From Paludibacter jiangxiensis (GTDB lineage Bacteria; Bacteroidota; Bacteroidia; Bacteroidales; Paludibacteraceae): 64,000 nucleotides of DNA. How positions within the stretch are numbered: the first letter of the stretch is position 1; each line of letters begins with the position of its first letter. Positions 43,348-51,500 of this stretch are shown one piece after another. The notes beneath the pieces are model-generated. The model had not been told where the DNA came from, made no database searches, and worked only from the letters and a program-made list of their open reading frames with translations. Position numbers and translations under genes: made by a program. The stretch lies in contig CAMBSB010000005.1 of NCBI GenBank assembly GCA_945870155.1, positions 1-64,000 on the forward strand, read 5' to 3'.

Positions 43348-43565
43348 TTAAAGCACAATGCTTTATTGCCCTCAGGCTTTTATCCACAAAAAAGTGTGGA
43401 CTAAGCCTTATTCGATGCCGAGGCCCTGAGAAGCCCACCAAAGAAAATAAGTCAAAAGCCCACACCATTTGGCGTGAGCATTTTGCTGACTTATTCTTTC
43501 TTTGGTTCGCCTATTGAAATTTCTCAGGTTTCGGCATCGCGAACAATAGCAGAATGCTATTTAAA
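43348..43565. repeat. Long palindromic element at the 5' end of mod
   Basis: Nested imperfect inverted repeats fold the whole 218 bases into one hairpin. The outer arms are TTAAAGCACAATGC-like (43348-43368) and GCATTCTGCTATT-like read in reverse (43544-43565). The middle arms CGATGCCGA..CCTGAGAA..ACCAAAGAAA-ATAAGTCA (43413-43454) face their complements at 43487-43539. A small TCCACA/TGTGGA side hairpin lies on the left. The frame stays open through it toward mod, giving a 45-codon extension. It resembles a miniature transposable or REP-type element. Confidence 0.7.
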
Positions 43566-43621
43566 TATTATGTTGAAAAATACGGTTTTTAATCGATAAT
43601 AATGTTTTGTTTATTTGTTAG

Positions 43622-43649
43622 GTAGAGACGCAATGCATTGCGTCTCTAC
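43622..43649. repeat. Perfect 28-base palindrome
   Basis: GTAGAGACGCAATG is followed directly by its reverse complement. Palindromes of this GTAGAGACG type are scattered through many Bacteroidota and cyanobacterial genomes as dispersed repeats. Confidence 0.85.
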
Positions 43650-43812
43650 AATTCAGATACATGGCGTCTGTACGTGATAATTATTTCCAGCGTCAAAAGT
43701 AAAAAATATAATCCATTTAACCAATATAGGTTCGGGAATAATGAAAAGAAAAGTGGTGTTGGGTTGCCAAAACTAGTGAATTTGGCAAATTCTATGGCAA
43801 TGGTGAGAATAA
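43650..43812. other. Non-coding stretch between the palindrome and the pseudogene
   Basis: Two small open frames on opposite strands overlap here (43638-43832 and 43646-43849), but neither has a recognisable product and both run through the palindrome. I treat the stretch as degraded mobile DNA. Confidence 0.4.
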
Positions 43813-44043
43813 AACAACACGCCGCAACATAGTGATAAATGCAAAGCACTTAAAAATAGGACTGTGATACTTTACCCAGATTTAGGAGCTTATGAAAAAT
43901 GGAATACTAAAGCGGCTGAAATACAAAGACTATTCTGTTGTAATATATTTATTTCTAAACTTTTAGATGACATCGCTATTTCCAATGACAAAACCAATGG
44001 ATTAGATGTGTCTGATTTTATTATTAAAATTATTTGTAATTGA
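43813..44043 (+). pseudogene. C-terminal remnant of a DUF6371/Toprim-like mobile-element protein
   Basis: A stop at 43810-43812 opens a frame without a proper start that ends at a TGA at 44041-44043. It reads K-N-R-T-V-I-L-Y-P-D-L-G-A-Y-E-K-W and ends N-G-L-D-V-S-D-F-I-I-K. From memory this resembles the C-terminus of DUF6371-type primase-like proteins of Bacteroidota mobilisable elements, where V-x-L-Y/F-P-D and a final G-L-D-x-x-D-Y/F are conserved. The N-terminal several hundred residues are absent, so it is a fragment. It borders the type III restriction operon and marks past element activity. The exact family needs a profile search. Confidence 0.5.
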
Positions 44044-44191
44044 CTTTTTAAGTTGTATAGTTCGTAATTTTAATTTAGTTGACTACTCAAAAAATATATT
44101 TAATTGCTATGCAGACAAAAATTATTTTTTATCAGAACAATTATTCTTATCTTTACGTTTTCATTTCAGAGTTGCAACTTAAGAAATAGAT

Positions 44192-45073
44192 ATGAAAACT
44201 ACAAAATTCAAATATACGACACTCACAGAAGAAGATTGTGAATTGAATTTATTTATGACTGTTGTAGGTATGTCGAATATCGGACAGGGTAAGATTTTGC
44301 CTCCAAACCAGGGTCATCCGTCCGATTATTGGTTTAATACCGACCAGCGACGCGTGCTGCAGGAATATCAAATTGTGTACATTACTGAAGGTTCTGGCGT
44401 ATTTCAGAACCGGCATAAGGTGTATCGGATTACTCCTGGAAGTGTTTTTGTATTGTTTCCAGGCGAATGGCATCGCTATCGTCCACTTCGAAGTACGGGA
44501 TGGAAGTCGCATTATATTGGCCTAAACGGCGATATGGCAAAAATACTTTTCAAATCGCCTTATTTTTCACCCGATAATCCGATTCAAAACATTTCGATAA
44601 ATGGAGAAGTGCTCGAAACATTCGACAAAATTCTTAGTATGACATTGAGCGAAAAACCCGGCTATCATCAAATTTGCATCGGATTACTTATTGCATATAT
44701 TAATCAAATTATTGCCCAAATAAGATACAAAGAATTTGAGGGAAAGGAAATTGAAGTAAAAATACGGGAAGCGCGCTACATTCTGAACAAACGTATAAAC
44801 GAAGATGTGGATGCAAAACTACTTGCCGAAGAGCTCAATATGGGCTATTCGTATTTCCGTAAAATGTTTACGAAATATACTGGCATGCCCCCCATTCAAT
44901 ACCACCTGCAACTACGCATTAAACAGGCTGAAATTATGCTTACCTCTTCCAACAAAACGGTGAAAGAAATATCATACTATTTAGGATTCGAATCGGCATT
45001 TTATTTTTCACGCGTTTTTAAGGAAAAAACAAATATGTCGCCGGTAGATTTTCGGAAGATACATACGGTTTAG
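44192..45073 (+). CDS. AraC family transcriptional regulator
   Basis: The 293-residue protein has an N-terminal cupin-like ligand-binding domain (about 40-150; G-S-V-F-V-L-F-P-G-E-W-H) and a C-terminal double helix-turn-helix (about 190-290). The latter has L-A-E-E-L-N-M-G-Y-S-Y-F-R-K-M-F as the first HTH and I-S-Y-Y-L-G-F-E-S-A-F-Y-F-S-R-V-F as the second. This is the sugar-responsive AraC layout common in Bacteroidota. It is convergent with the sugar isomerase/transporter operon, which it may control; that link rests on proximity alone. A terminator follows at 45141-45190. Confidence 0.9.
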   Translation: MKTTKFKYTTLTEEDCELNLFMTVVGMSNIGQGKILPPNQGHPSDYWFNTDQRRVLQEYQIVYITEGSGVFQNRHKVYRITPGSVFVLFPGEWHRYRPLRSTGWKSHYIGLNGDMAKILFKSPYFSPDNPIQNISINGEVLETFDKILSMTLSEKPGYHQICIGLLIAYINQIIAQIRYKEFEGKEIEVKIREARYILNKRINEDVDAKLLAEELNMGYSYFRKMFTKYTGMPPIQYHLQLRIKQAEIMLTSSNKTVKEISYYLGFESAFYFSRVFKEKTNMSPVDFRKIHTV

Positions 45074-45140
45074 GGGAGATAAAAGTACAAGGAACAAAGA
45101 TTAAAGACAAAAGAATTAAGACATTAACTGCGATTTATAA

Positions 45141-45190
45141 AAAAACGCCCCAAACATTTCCAGAAATAGAAAGTTTGGGGCATTGCTTTT
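45141..45190. terminator. Bidirectional terminator between the AraC and isomerase genes
   Basis: GCCCCAAAC (45147-45155) pairs with GTTTGGGGC (45173-45181); a second inner pairing TTTC/GAAA extends the stem, with an A-run left and a T-run right. Confidence 0.88.
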
Positions 45191-45202
45191 TTGTTGTGGC
45201 AT

Positions 45203-46666
45203 TTATACTACAACAGCTTCTATGCCAAGATATTCTGCAATTTTAACAATGGTGGAAGCATGATGTCCGATTCCCAACGAGAAATGGTGTGTGGGCGCTT
45301 CTTTCATCCATTTTGTTAGAAAAGTACGCACATTGGGTTGAAACTTTCCACGGGTGTTGGTATTTCCTGTGGCAGGTATCGGCCCTTCTACCGACTCGCC
45401 TTCGGCAATTATAAATTTGAATTTACCATTGTAAGTAGAGTTAATACTCAACATGGTAATTGGCCCTGTTTTAATTTTAAATTCTACGCCGGCACCCGAG
45501 CCAGGTTTCCCGTGGTATTTTTTCAGACTGCGAATTACGGGTTTCCCATCGGCAATCGAAACATTGTGAGGTCCATCATGACCCACCAAAATAAAATCGC
45601 CATCGAAATCAATCGGATGAAGTTCGGCAAAACTACCACCAATACCCATACGGTCCATAATAAATAAGGCTACCAATGTTTTCACATCCGACTCGCCACA
45701 CATTGGGATATTTTTAGCCGTTAGTAATGAATTTCCAACGATAAGATTAGTCATTACTTGTCGTTCCAAACTACCTTCAAGGCCATCGTAATAATAAGCC
45801 AAACCACTCAAATTACTGTTTGTTATAAAGTTTTCGAGCGCCACATACACACGTGCTGCGGTATATAAATCGGCCTCGGTCAGTTTCATCGAAATAGGGT
45901 CGGCAACTGGGTCGGGCGTATCGAAGAACGAGAGTATTTGTGATTTTGCACGCTCAATTTCGGTGTCGGTAACTTCAGCGTAGGACGTAACTAATTCATT
46001 TGCTTCACAGGCTTTTATATGGCAACCAAAATGGGTTGTAAACATCGTTGGGTCGAAATGCATATCGAGCATGGCATTGAGCGAGTGTCCGATATGACCG
46101 AAATGTGCGCGTTTTAAGTCGTGCAACACACGTGCAATGGTACAGTATTCGGTTATTTGTTTATCCACTTCGGGGTCGTTGTATAACGTTCCGATAATGG
46201 TATCCGGAATGCGAACGCCCAACCGAGCCGCAACACCCGTAAATTCGGGTATAGAGCAAACATCATCGTTCATTAATTGCATGTAGGTATTTGCTTTGGC
46301 ATAATCCAATCCTTGCAAAGGTTGCAGTGCCACCAACACAATAGGAATTTTCAGTGAACGCATAATGACTGCAAAAGTACCTGATGTAGCATACGTTACC
46401 ATGTCGCAGAACAGTAAATCGATATTTGCTGCTGTTAATGCATCTACAGCCTGATAGGCTTTTTCGGCATTGTCGACCAACCCAAAATCAACAACATCCA
46501 CAAATTCAGGAATTTTTTGAATAAAAACCTCCTGCTTTTTGTACATCTCCTCCAATAAGCCCGGAAATTGAGCCCAATAGGTATGATGCCCAACACCAAT
46601 TACGCCTACTTTTGTACGTCTATTGTCGCTAACCGCTGCATAATCAACCCTTTCAACTAATCTCAT
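45203..46666 (-). CDS. L-fucose/L-arabinose isomerase family protein
   Basis: I start at 46666 (M-R-L-V-E-R-V-D-Y), because codons farther upstream are read from repeat DNA that includes the palindrome at 46708. The 487-residue protein has the three-domain aldose-ketose isomerase fold: an N-terminal Rossmann-like part (V-G-V-I-G-V-G-H-H, about 19-27), a middle substrate domain, and a C-terminal part with G-G-S-F-A-E-L-H-P and a final H-H-F-S-L-G-I-G-H-H that would supply metal-binding His and Glu. AraA-type conservation is only partial, so the true sugar is unknown. It is co-directional with the MFS transporter gene upstream. Confidence 0.72.
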   Translation of the reverse strand: MRLVERVDYAAVSDNRRTKVGVIGVGHHTYWAQFPGLLEEMYKKQEVFIQKIPEFVDVVDFGLVDNAEKAYQAVDALTAANIDLLFCDMVTYATSGTFAVIMRSLKIPIVLVALQPLQGLDYAKANTYMQLMNDDVCSIPEFTGVAARLGVRIPDTIIGTLYNDPEVDKQITEYCTIARVLHDLKRAHFGHIGHSLNAMLDMHFDPTMFTTHFGCHIKACEANELVTSYAEVTDTEIERAKSQILSFFDTPDPVADPISMKLTEADLYTAARVYVALENFITNSNLSGLAYYYDGLEGSLERQVMTNLIVGNSLLTAKNIPMCGESDVKTLVALFIMDRMGIGGSFAELHPIDFDGDFILVGHDGPHNVSIADGKPVIRSLKKYHGKPGSGAGVEFKIKTGPITMLSINSTYNGKFKFIIAEGESVEGPIPATGNTNTRGKFQPNVRTFLTKWMKEAPTHHFSLGIGHHASTIVKIAEYLGIEAVVV

Positions 46667-46707
46667 GATATTATATTTTTTTGTTTCGTGTTTCGTGTTA
46701 TTGGCAC

Positions 46708-46726
46708 CCTGCCTACCGCAGGCAGG
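46708..46726. repeat. Small dispersed palindrome CCTGCCT-N5-AGGCAGG
   Basis: Seven-base arms around ACCGC; it lies in the MFS-isomerase spacer beside several CGTGCGTTATT-type short repeats and a GTTTCGTGTTTCGTG stretch (46682-46698) related to 29198-29229. Confidence 0.7.
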
Positions 46727-46817
46727 TTCGTGCGTTATTTGCTTCGCGTTATTTGGCACTTCGTGCGTTATTGATTGTTATTCTTGTACTTTGCTCTTTG
46801 CTCTTTATTCTTTGTTC

Positions 46818-48095
46818 TCAAGAAAGACTCCCCGACCGCTTTATTTTTGGTAGAAATACCAGAAAAATGACCATTGCTATCGGATACATCAATCCTGCCC
46901 AAATCCATAGCGGCTCGTACGAGTAGTTGGTAACTACATAGCCAACAAGGTGGTTTACGCCAAAAGCTGCAATGGCGCCAAACGTACCTGTAAGTCCTAT
47001 AATTGTCGACGTGGTTTTACTGCCAAATACATCGCCTACTGCGGTTGAATAATTGGTAATCCAAAGGCCATGTGCGAAAAAGAAAACCGAAACAAGTGCA
47101 ATAAATACGTAAGCCGAGCCTACAAATTGAATTAACAAAACCGACAAAGTAAGCGCTGCTGCTACTGACATTACCCACTTTCGGGCTTTGTTTAAACTCC
47201 CTGTTTTACTATAAATTTTATCCGAAATATATCCACCCAATATATTCGAAAGTCCGAGCACCAAAAACGGAATCCAAAATAGTTTGCCTATCAAATCGGT
47301 TGATAGTCCCCTGCTTTCGCTCATATATTTCGGAATCCAAAACATGAGGAAATAAAAAATCGGGTCGAATAAGATGCGCATTGAAATAAAAACCCACACC
47401 GTTTTGTGTTTCAAAATGGTAGAAAATGAGTATTTATGACTTGCCGAATAAGCAATTTTTTGTTTAATATTAAAGTTGGGAATTACTTTCAATTCCGAAT
47501 GCTTTTTGTTGTTAAAGTAGATCCAGAAGACCAGCCACGGCACACCTAAAGCAGCAGTAGCAAGAAATACCATTCGCCATCCAACAGTATCGAGTAGAGA
47601 TATAGCTAACAACGGAGCTACAACAGCCCCAATGGCAGAGCCACCAATGGCAATGCCCGTGGCCAACGACCGTTTTTTCTCGGGAATCCATTCAATAACG
47701 GCTTTTATCACTCCGGGGAAGCAGGCACCTTCGCCCACACCAAGTATAAACCTGAAAATGGCAAATTCGGTAACCGAACCTGCAATGCTATGTAAACCCG
47801 AAGCCACTGTCCATATTGCCAGTGAGAGTGCTAGTCCTAATTTGGTGCCGAAGCGGTCGATAAATACGCCACCCAGCGTAAACATAAGCGCATAACCCAC
47901 AATAAATCCACCCGTTATCCAACTGTAATCCGAATCGGAAATGTGAATGTCTTTCTTTATCTCGAGAATGGAAATGGACAATACCTGCCTGTCTAAGAAG
48001 CTGAGCGCTGTTAATATAAACAGCAACCCCACCACTATCCACGGAATGGGGGATACTTTTGACAATTTTGAATTATTTGTTTTTCGTGAAAGCAT
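46818..48095 (-). CDS. MFS transporter, ACS-like sugar-acid family
   Basis: The 425-residue protein has twelve membrane helices and the signature of the anion:cation symporter branch. L-D-R-Q-V-L-S near the end of helix 1 and R-F-I-L-G-V-G-E-G-A-C-F-P-G with E-W-I-P-E-K-K-R-S-L-A-T-G around residues 113-140 are shared with the hexuronate, galactonate and glucarate transporters. The substrate is therefore probably a hexuronate or other sugar acid. It is upstream of the isomerase-family gene on the same strand, with a 151-nt repeat-containing spacer, so a shared catabolic role is likely. An AraC gene lies beyond the isomerase. Confidence 0.85.
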   Translation of the reverse strand: MLSRKTNNSKLSKVSPIPWIVVGLLFILTALSFLDRQVLSISILEIKKDIHISDSDYSWITGGFIVGYALMFTLGGVFIDRFGTKLGLALSLAIWTVASGLHSIAGSVTEFAIFRFILGVGEGACFPGVIKAVIEWIPEKKRSLATGIAIGGSAIGAVVAPLLAISLLDTVGWRMVFLATAALGVPWLVFWIYFNNKKHSELKVIPNFNIKQKIAYSASHKYSFSTILKHKTVWVFISMRILFDPIFYFLMFWIPKYMSESRGLSTDLIGKLFWIPFLVLGLSNILGGYISDKIYSKTGSLNKARKWVMSVAAALTLSVLLIQFVGSAYVFIALVSVFFFAHGLWITNYSTAVGDVFGSKTTSTIIGLTGTFGAIAAFGVNHLVGYVVTNYSYEPLWIWAGLMYPIAMVIFLVFLPKIKRSGSLS

Positions 48096-48152
48096 GATTT
48101 TTTACTTTTTATTGCAAAGGTAAACTTTTGTTGTGCTATAAATTAATATTAT

Positions 48153-48267
48153 ACCACATAAGGCACATAAGAAATAATTTTTTTTTTGTAAAAAGAAACC
48201 TTACGGTTTTAATTAGTTCACATAAGAATTTTTTATACTATTTCTTTCTTAAGTGTCTTATGTGGTT
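48153..48267. repeat. Inverted repeat with ACCACATAAG ends
   Basis: Arms ACCACATAAGGCACATAAGAAATA-type (48153-48176) and TATTTCTTTCTTAAGTG with TCTTATGTGGT (48239-48267) are inverted and similar at most positions, separated by about 60 A/T-rich bases. It has the form of a short non-coding terminal-inverted-repeat element in the divergent spacer before the cargo gene. Confidence 0.68.
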
Positions 48268-48414
48268 CAAAATTCACGACGAAATTTGAATTATACAAAA
48301 GTAAGCCGATACCCTGCCTGTAAAAATATACTAAATGAGCATTAGTTTGCACTAAATGATACATTCGAAAACGCGCACCGATATGCCTTGTAGCGATAAC
48401 TATAACCCTTGTAG

Positions 48415-48427
48415 CATTTTGTGCAAA
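48415..48427 (+). promoter_or_regulatory. Upstream motif CATTTTGTGCAAA, copy 1
   Basis: The same 13 bases recur at 53391-53403; in both places the first base is exactly 55 bases before the first base of a TAnnTTTG box. It is a likely activator site or UP-type element. Confidence 0.55.
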
Positions 48428-48445
48428 GAATTTGTCACTTTGTGT

Positions 48446-48477
48446 ATTGAAGTCGCATCCTTTCTACTCTATTTTTG
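48446..48477 (+). promoter_or_regulatory. Promoter of the T9SS cargo gene
   Basis: ATTG (48446-48449), a 20-base spacer and TATTTTTG (48470-48477). The leader would be about 57 nt. Confidence 0.7.
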
Positions 48478-48540
48478 CAACATTCAAAATTCTATATTTT
48501 GCAACAACAAAATTTGTAAATCATTAAATATCAAAAAAAT

Positions 48541-51500
48541 ATGAAGAAATCAATTTACGTTTTAATAATGGCTCTGATGGTGGGGATTGGGGCGAAGGGT
48601 GCAAGTTATGGCAATGGTGACCTTCGGTCAATTATCAGTGCTGCAACTGATGGCGAAGTAATCGTCCTTACGGGTGATACGTACACTTATGCTAGCTCAT
48701 CGGTTTTGAGTGTGGCAAAAGGCTTTACTGTAAAGGCCGATCCGAGTTTAACAGTAAGACCAACTGTTACATTTAGTGGTAGTGCTTCGCAGTTTTTTAA
48801 ATTTACTGCTACATCATTGAAATCAGTTACGTTTGATGGTATCGATTTTAATGGCGGGGCAATAGCTACTGGTTTTTTTAATTCTAATGTGACTTCAGCT
48901 GGGGATATTGACCTTACAGTAAATAATTGCGTCATTCGTAATTTAACATTAACAACGGCATCTACTGTTTTCGGTACAGTAGCTGCAACTAATTCAAATG
49001 GTATTTATAGCTCAGTAAAAGTTACAAATTCCCGTATCATAGGTTATGGGATGCTAGTAACTAGTGCTGGAAAAACAACTTCATTTGCTAATAATAGCTT
49101 TAAAAATACATATCTTTCAAATTATGCATATACTGGTGCTAACATGATTACCATAAGTGGTGGAAGTAGCAGTACATTAGCAATTAATAACGTTACTTTT
49201 AATAATTGTGGAACTGGATCAAGGAAAATATTGAATTTGACATCTGGAATGACCACGACAATTAACAATTCAGTATTTAAAAGTTGCGGACAAACCTCAA
49301 ATAATACCGTGCCAACCGCAGCTACAGGAAGTGGGAATATTAATCTTTCTTCTACAGCAAATTCGTTGTTTGGAATTCCTGGCACAATTGCAACTTCACC
49401 AGCTTTGACGAATGGTACATTACCTGCAGTTACGAGTTTGGATGCAAATGACTCTTGGTATTATGCTGCTTCAGGCACTGCAGGTTACTACAATGCAGCT
49501 ACTATTACAAAATCAGTTACGACTTTATCTGGTTTTGCTTATAATGAAGGTTCTGGACCTTCTACGGCATCAACTTTCACTGTAAGCGGTGCTGATTTGT
49601 TTAACAATTTAACAGTTGCTGCACCTGCCAACTACGAAGTTTCATCTGATGGAACGACTTATGCAAGCAGTTTAAATCTTTCTCCTACTTTGGGAGTAGT
49701 TGCAAGTCAAACAGTTTATGTTCGCTTGGTTGCAGGTTTAACAGCTGCATCTTATACTGGAGACATTACTTTGTCTTCTGCAAATCTATCAAACCAAACC
49801 ATTGCCTTAACGGGTACAGTGAGTGCAGGTGGTTCGCCAGCCTTTACAGCCTCTACAGGTTCGTTGACTGGTTTCAACTACATTTATGCGCAAGGTCCTT
49901 CTGCTCAGCAGTCATTTACTGTTTCAGGTACTAACTTGACAGCCAATGTCGCTATTGCAGCACCAACGAATTATGAGGTTTCAACCACTTCAGGTTCAGG
50001 TTTTGGCGCAAGTGCTTCTATTCCTTTTGGTTCAGGTACTTTATCGGCTGTTCCTGTTTATGTTCGATTAAAAGCAGGCTTAAATAGTGGTTCTTATACT
50101 GCCGAAAATGTTGCATTGTCATCTACCGGTGCTACAGCTCAAAGTGTTTCTTGTTCAGGCACAGTTACTCCTCCAACGGTAACGATTACCCCTACCTCAT
50201 TATCTTCGTTCTTTGCATTAGCAGGTTCTGCTACTCCATCTACTGAGAAAACATTTACTGTTGGTGGTTCTAACTTGGCAGGTGATATCACAATCACACC
50301 TTCAACTAACTACGAAATTTCAACTACTTCGGGTGGTGCTTTCGCAGCAACTAATCCAATTACCTTGTCGCCATCGAGTGGAAGTGTTTCTTCAACTATA
50401 ATTTATGTGCGTTTGAAAGGTAGTTTGGCAACAGCTTCGTATAGCGAAAATATTACTGTTGCCACTGCAGGTACATCTGATGCAACAGTGGCTTGTTCGG
50501 GTAATGTAGCTACTCCAGTTGTACAGGTTGGTAATGGGGTTGGCTTAGATAATAGAGTTGCTGCATCTGGTTTCACGTATGTCGTTGGTGCTGGCCCATC
50601 TGCAAGTCAGGGCTCAACTACCTATGTTTCTGGTTTGTATTTGCAAGGTGATGTAACAGCTACAGCTCCAACTAATTTTGAGGTTTCAAAAGATAATATC
50701 ACTTTTGCAGACTTTGTAACTTATACAATGTCTAACTCAAATATTAGTGGCAATCTTTATACTCGCCTTAAATCAGGTTTATTGACTGATACTTATAGTG
50801 GTGGTAGTGTTACATTGTCGTCAACTGGTGCTGCAAATAGACTTCTTACAGTTTCTGGTTCTGTTACTGGTGGTGCCGTAATATTTGGTTTGAATACATC
50901 TACTGCTGTTGTTTCTACAATTCCTACACCATTTACCTATGCAGGTAACGGTCCTTCTGCTTCAAGTAATACCATAAGAATCACATGTAGTGGTTTGACT
51001 TCAGATGTAACGATTACGCCATCTGCTGGTTTCGAGGTTTCTACCGATGGTACAACCTTCCAATCTACACCAATGGCTGTAGCAAATGATGGCTTTGGAG
51101 CTATTGCTGCTGGTACAATCATTTACACGCGCATGGCTGCTAGCCTTTCTGTCGGTGCAAAAACCGGAACAATCACGTTAACTGCAACCAATGCAACCAC
51201 ACGTACAGTAACTGTAAGCGGTACGGTTTTACTCACGCCAACCGTAACCGTAACACCCATTGGCACATATACCTATAATGGCAGTCCACAAGGACCTACA
51301 GCAGCTACCAATACGGGTACAGGTTCGGCTTACACCTTTAGTTATGTAGGAACAGGAACTACAATCTACACAGCAAGTCCTACTCGGCCTACCGAGTTGG
51401 GTACTTACTCTGTTACTGCAACAGTTGCAGCTCATGGAAATTATGCGCAAGCAAGTTCGGCAGCTACAGCGTTTAACATTACAACAGAAACTGTTTATAC

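Noticed and set aside
43334-43468. 45-codon N-terminal extension of Mod
   Set aside because: The codons are translated from a palindromic repeat and lack resemblance to type III Mod N-termini; the ATG at 43333 begins the family-like sequence.
43638-43849. Two overlapping small frames on opposite strands
   Set aside because: They are open because of the palindrome and A/T-rich flank; neither product resembles a protein.
46667-46759. 31-codon extension of the isomerase-family protein
   Set aside because: It is read from repeat DNA including the CCTGCCT palindrome; M-R-L-V-E-R at 46666 is the better start.
49509-51240. CRISPR or DNA satellite array in the repeated region
   Set aside because: Repeat units are about 340 bases, differ strongly in DNA and keep the reading frame, so they are protein modules.
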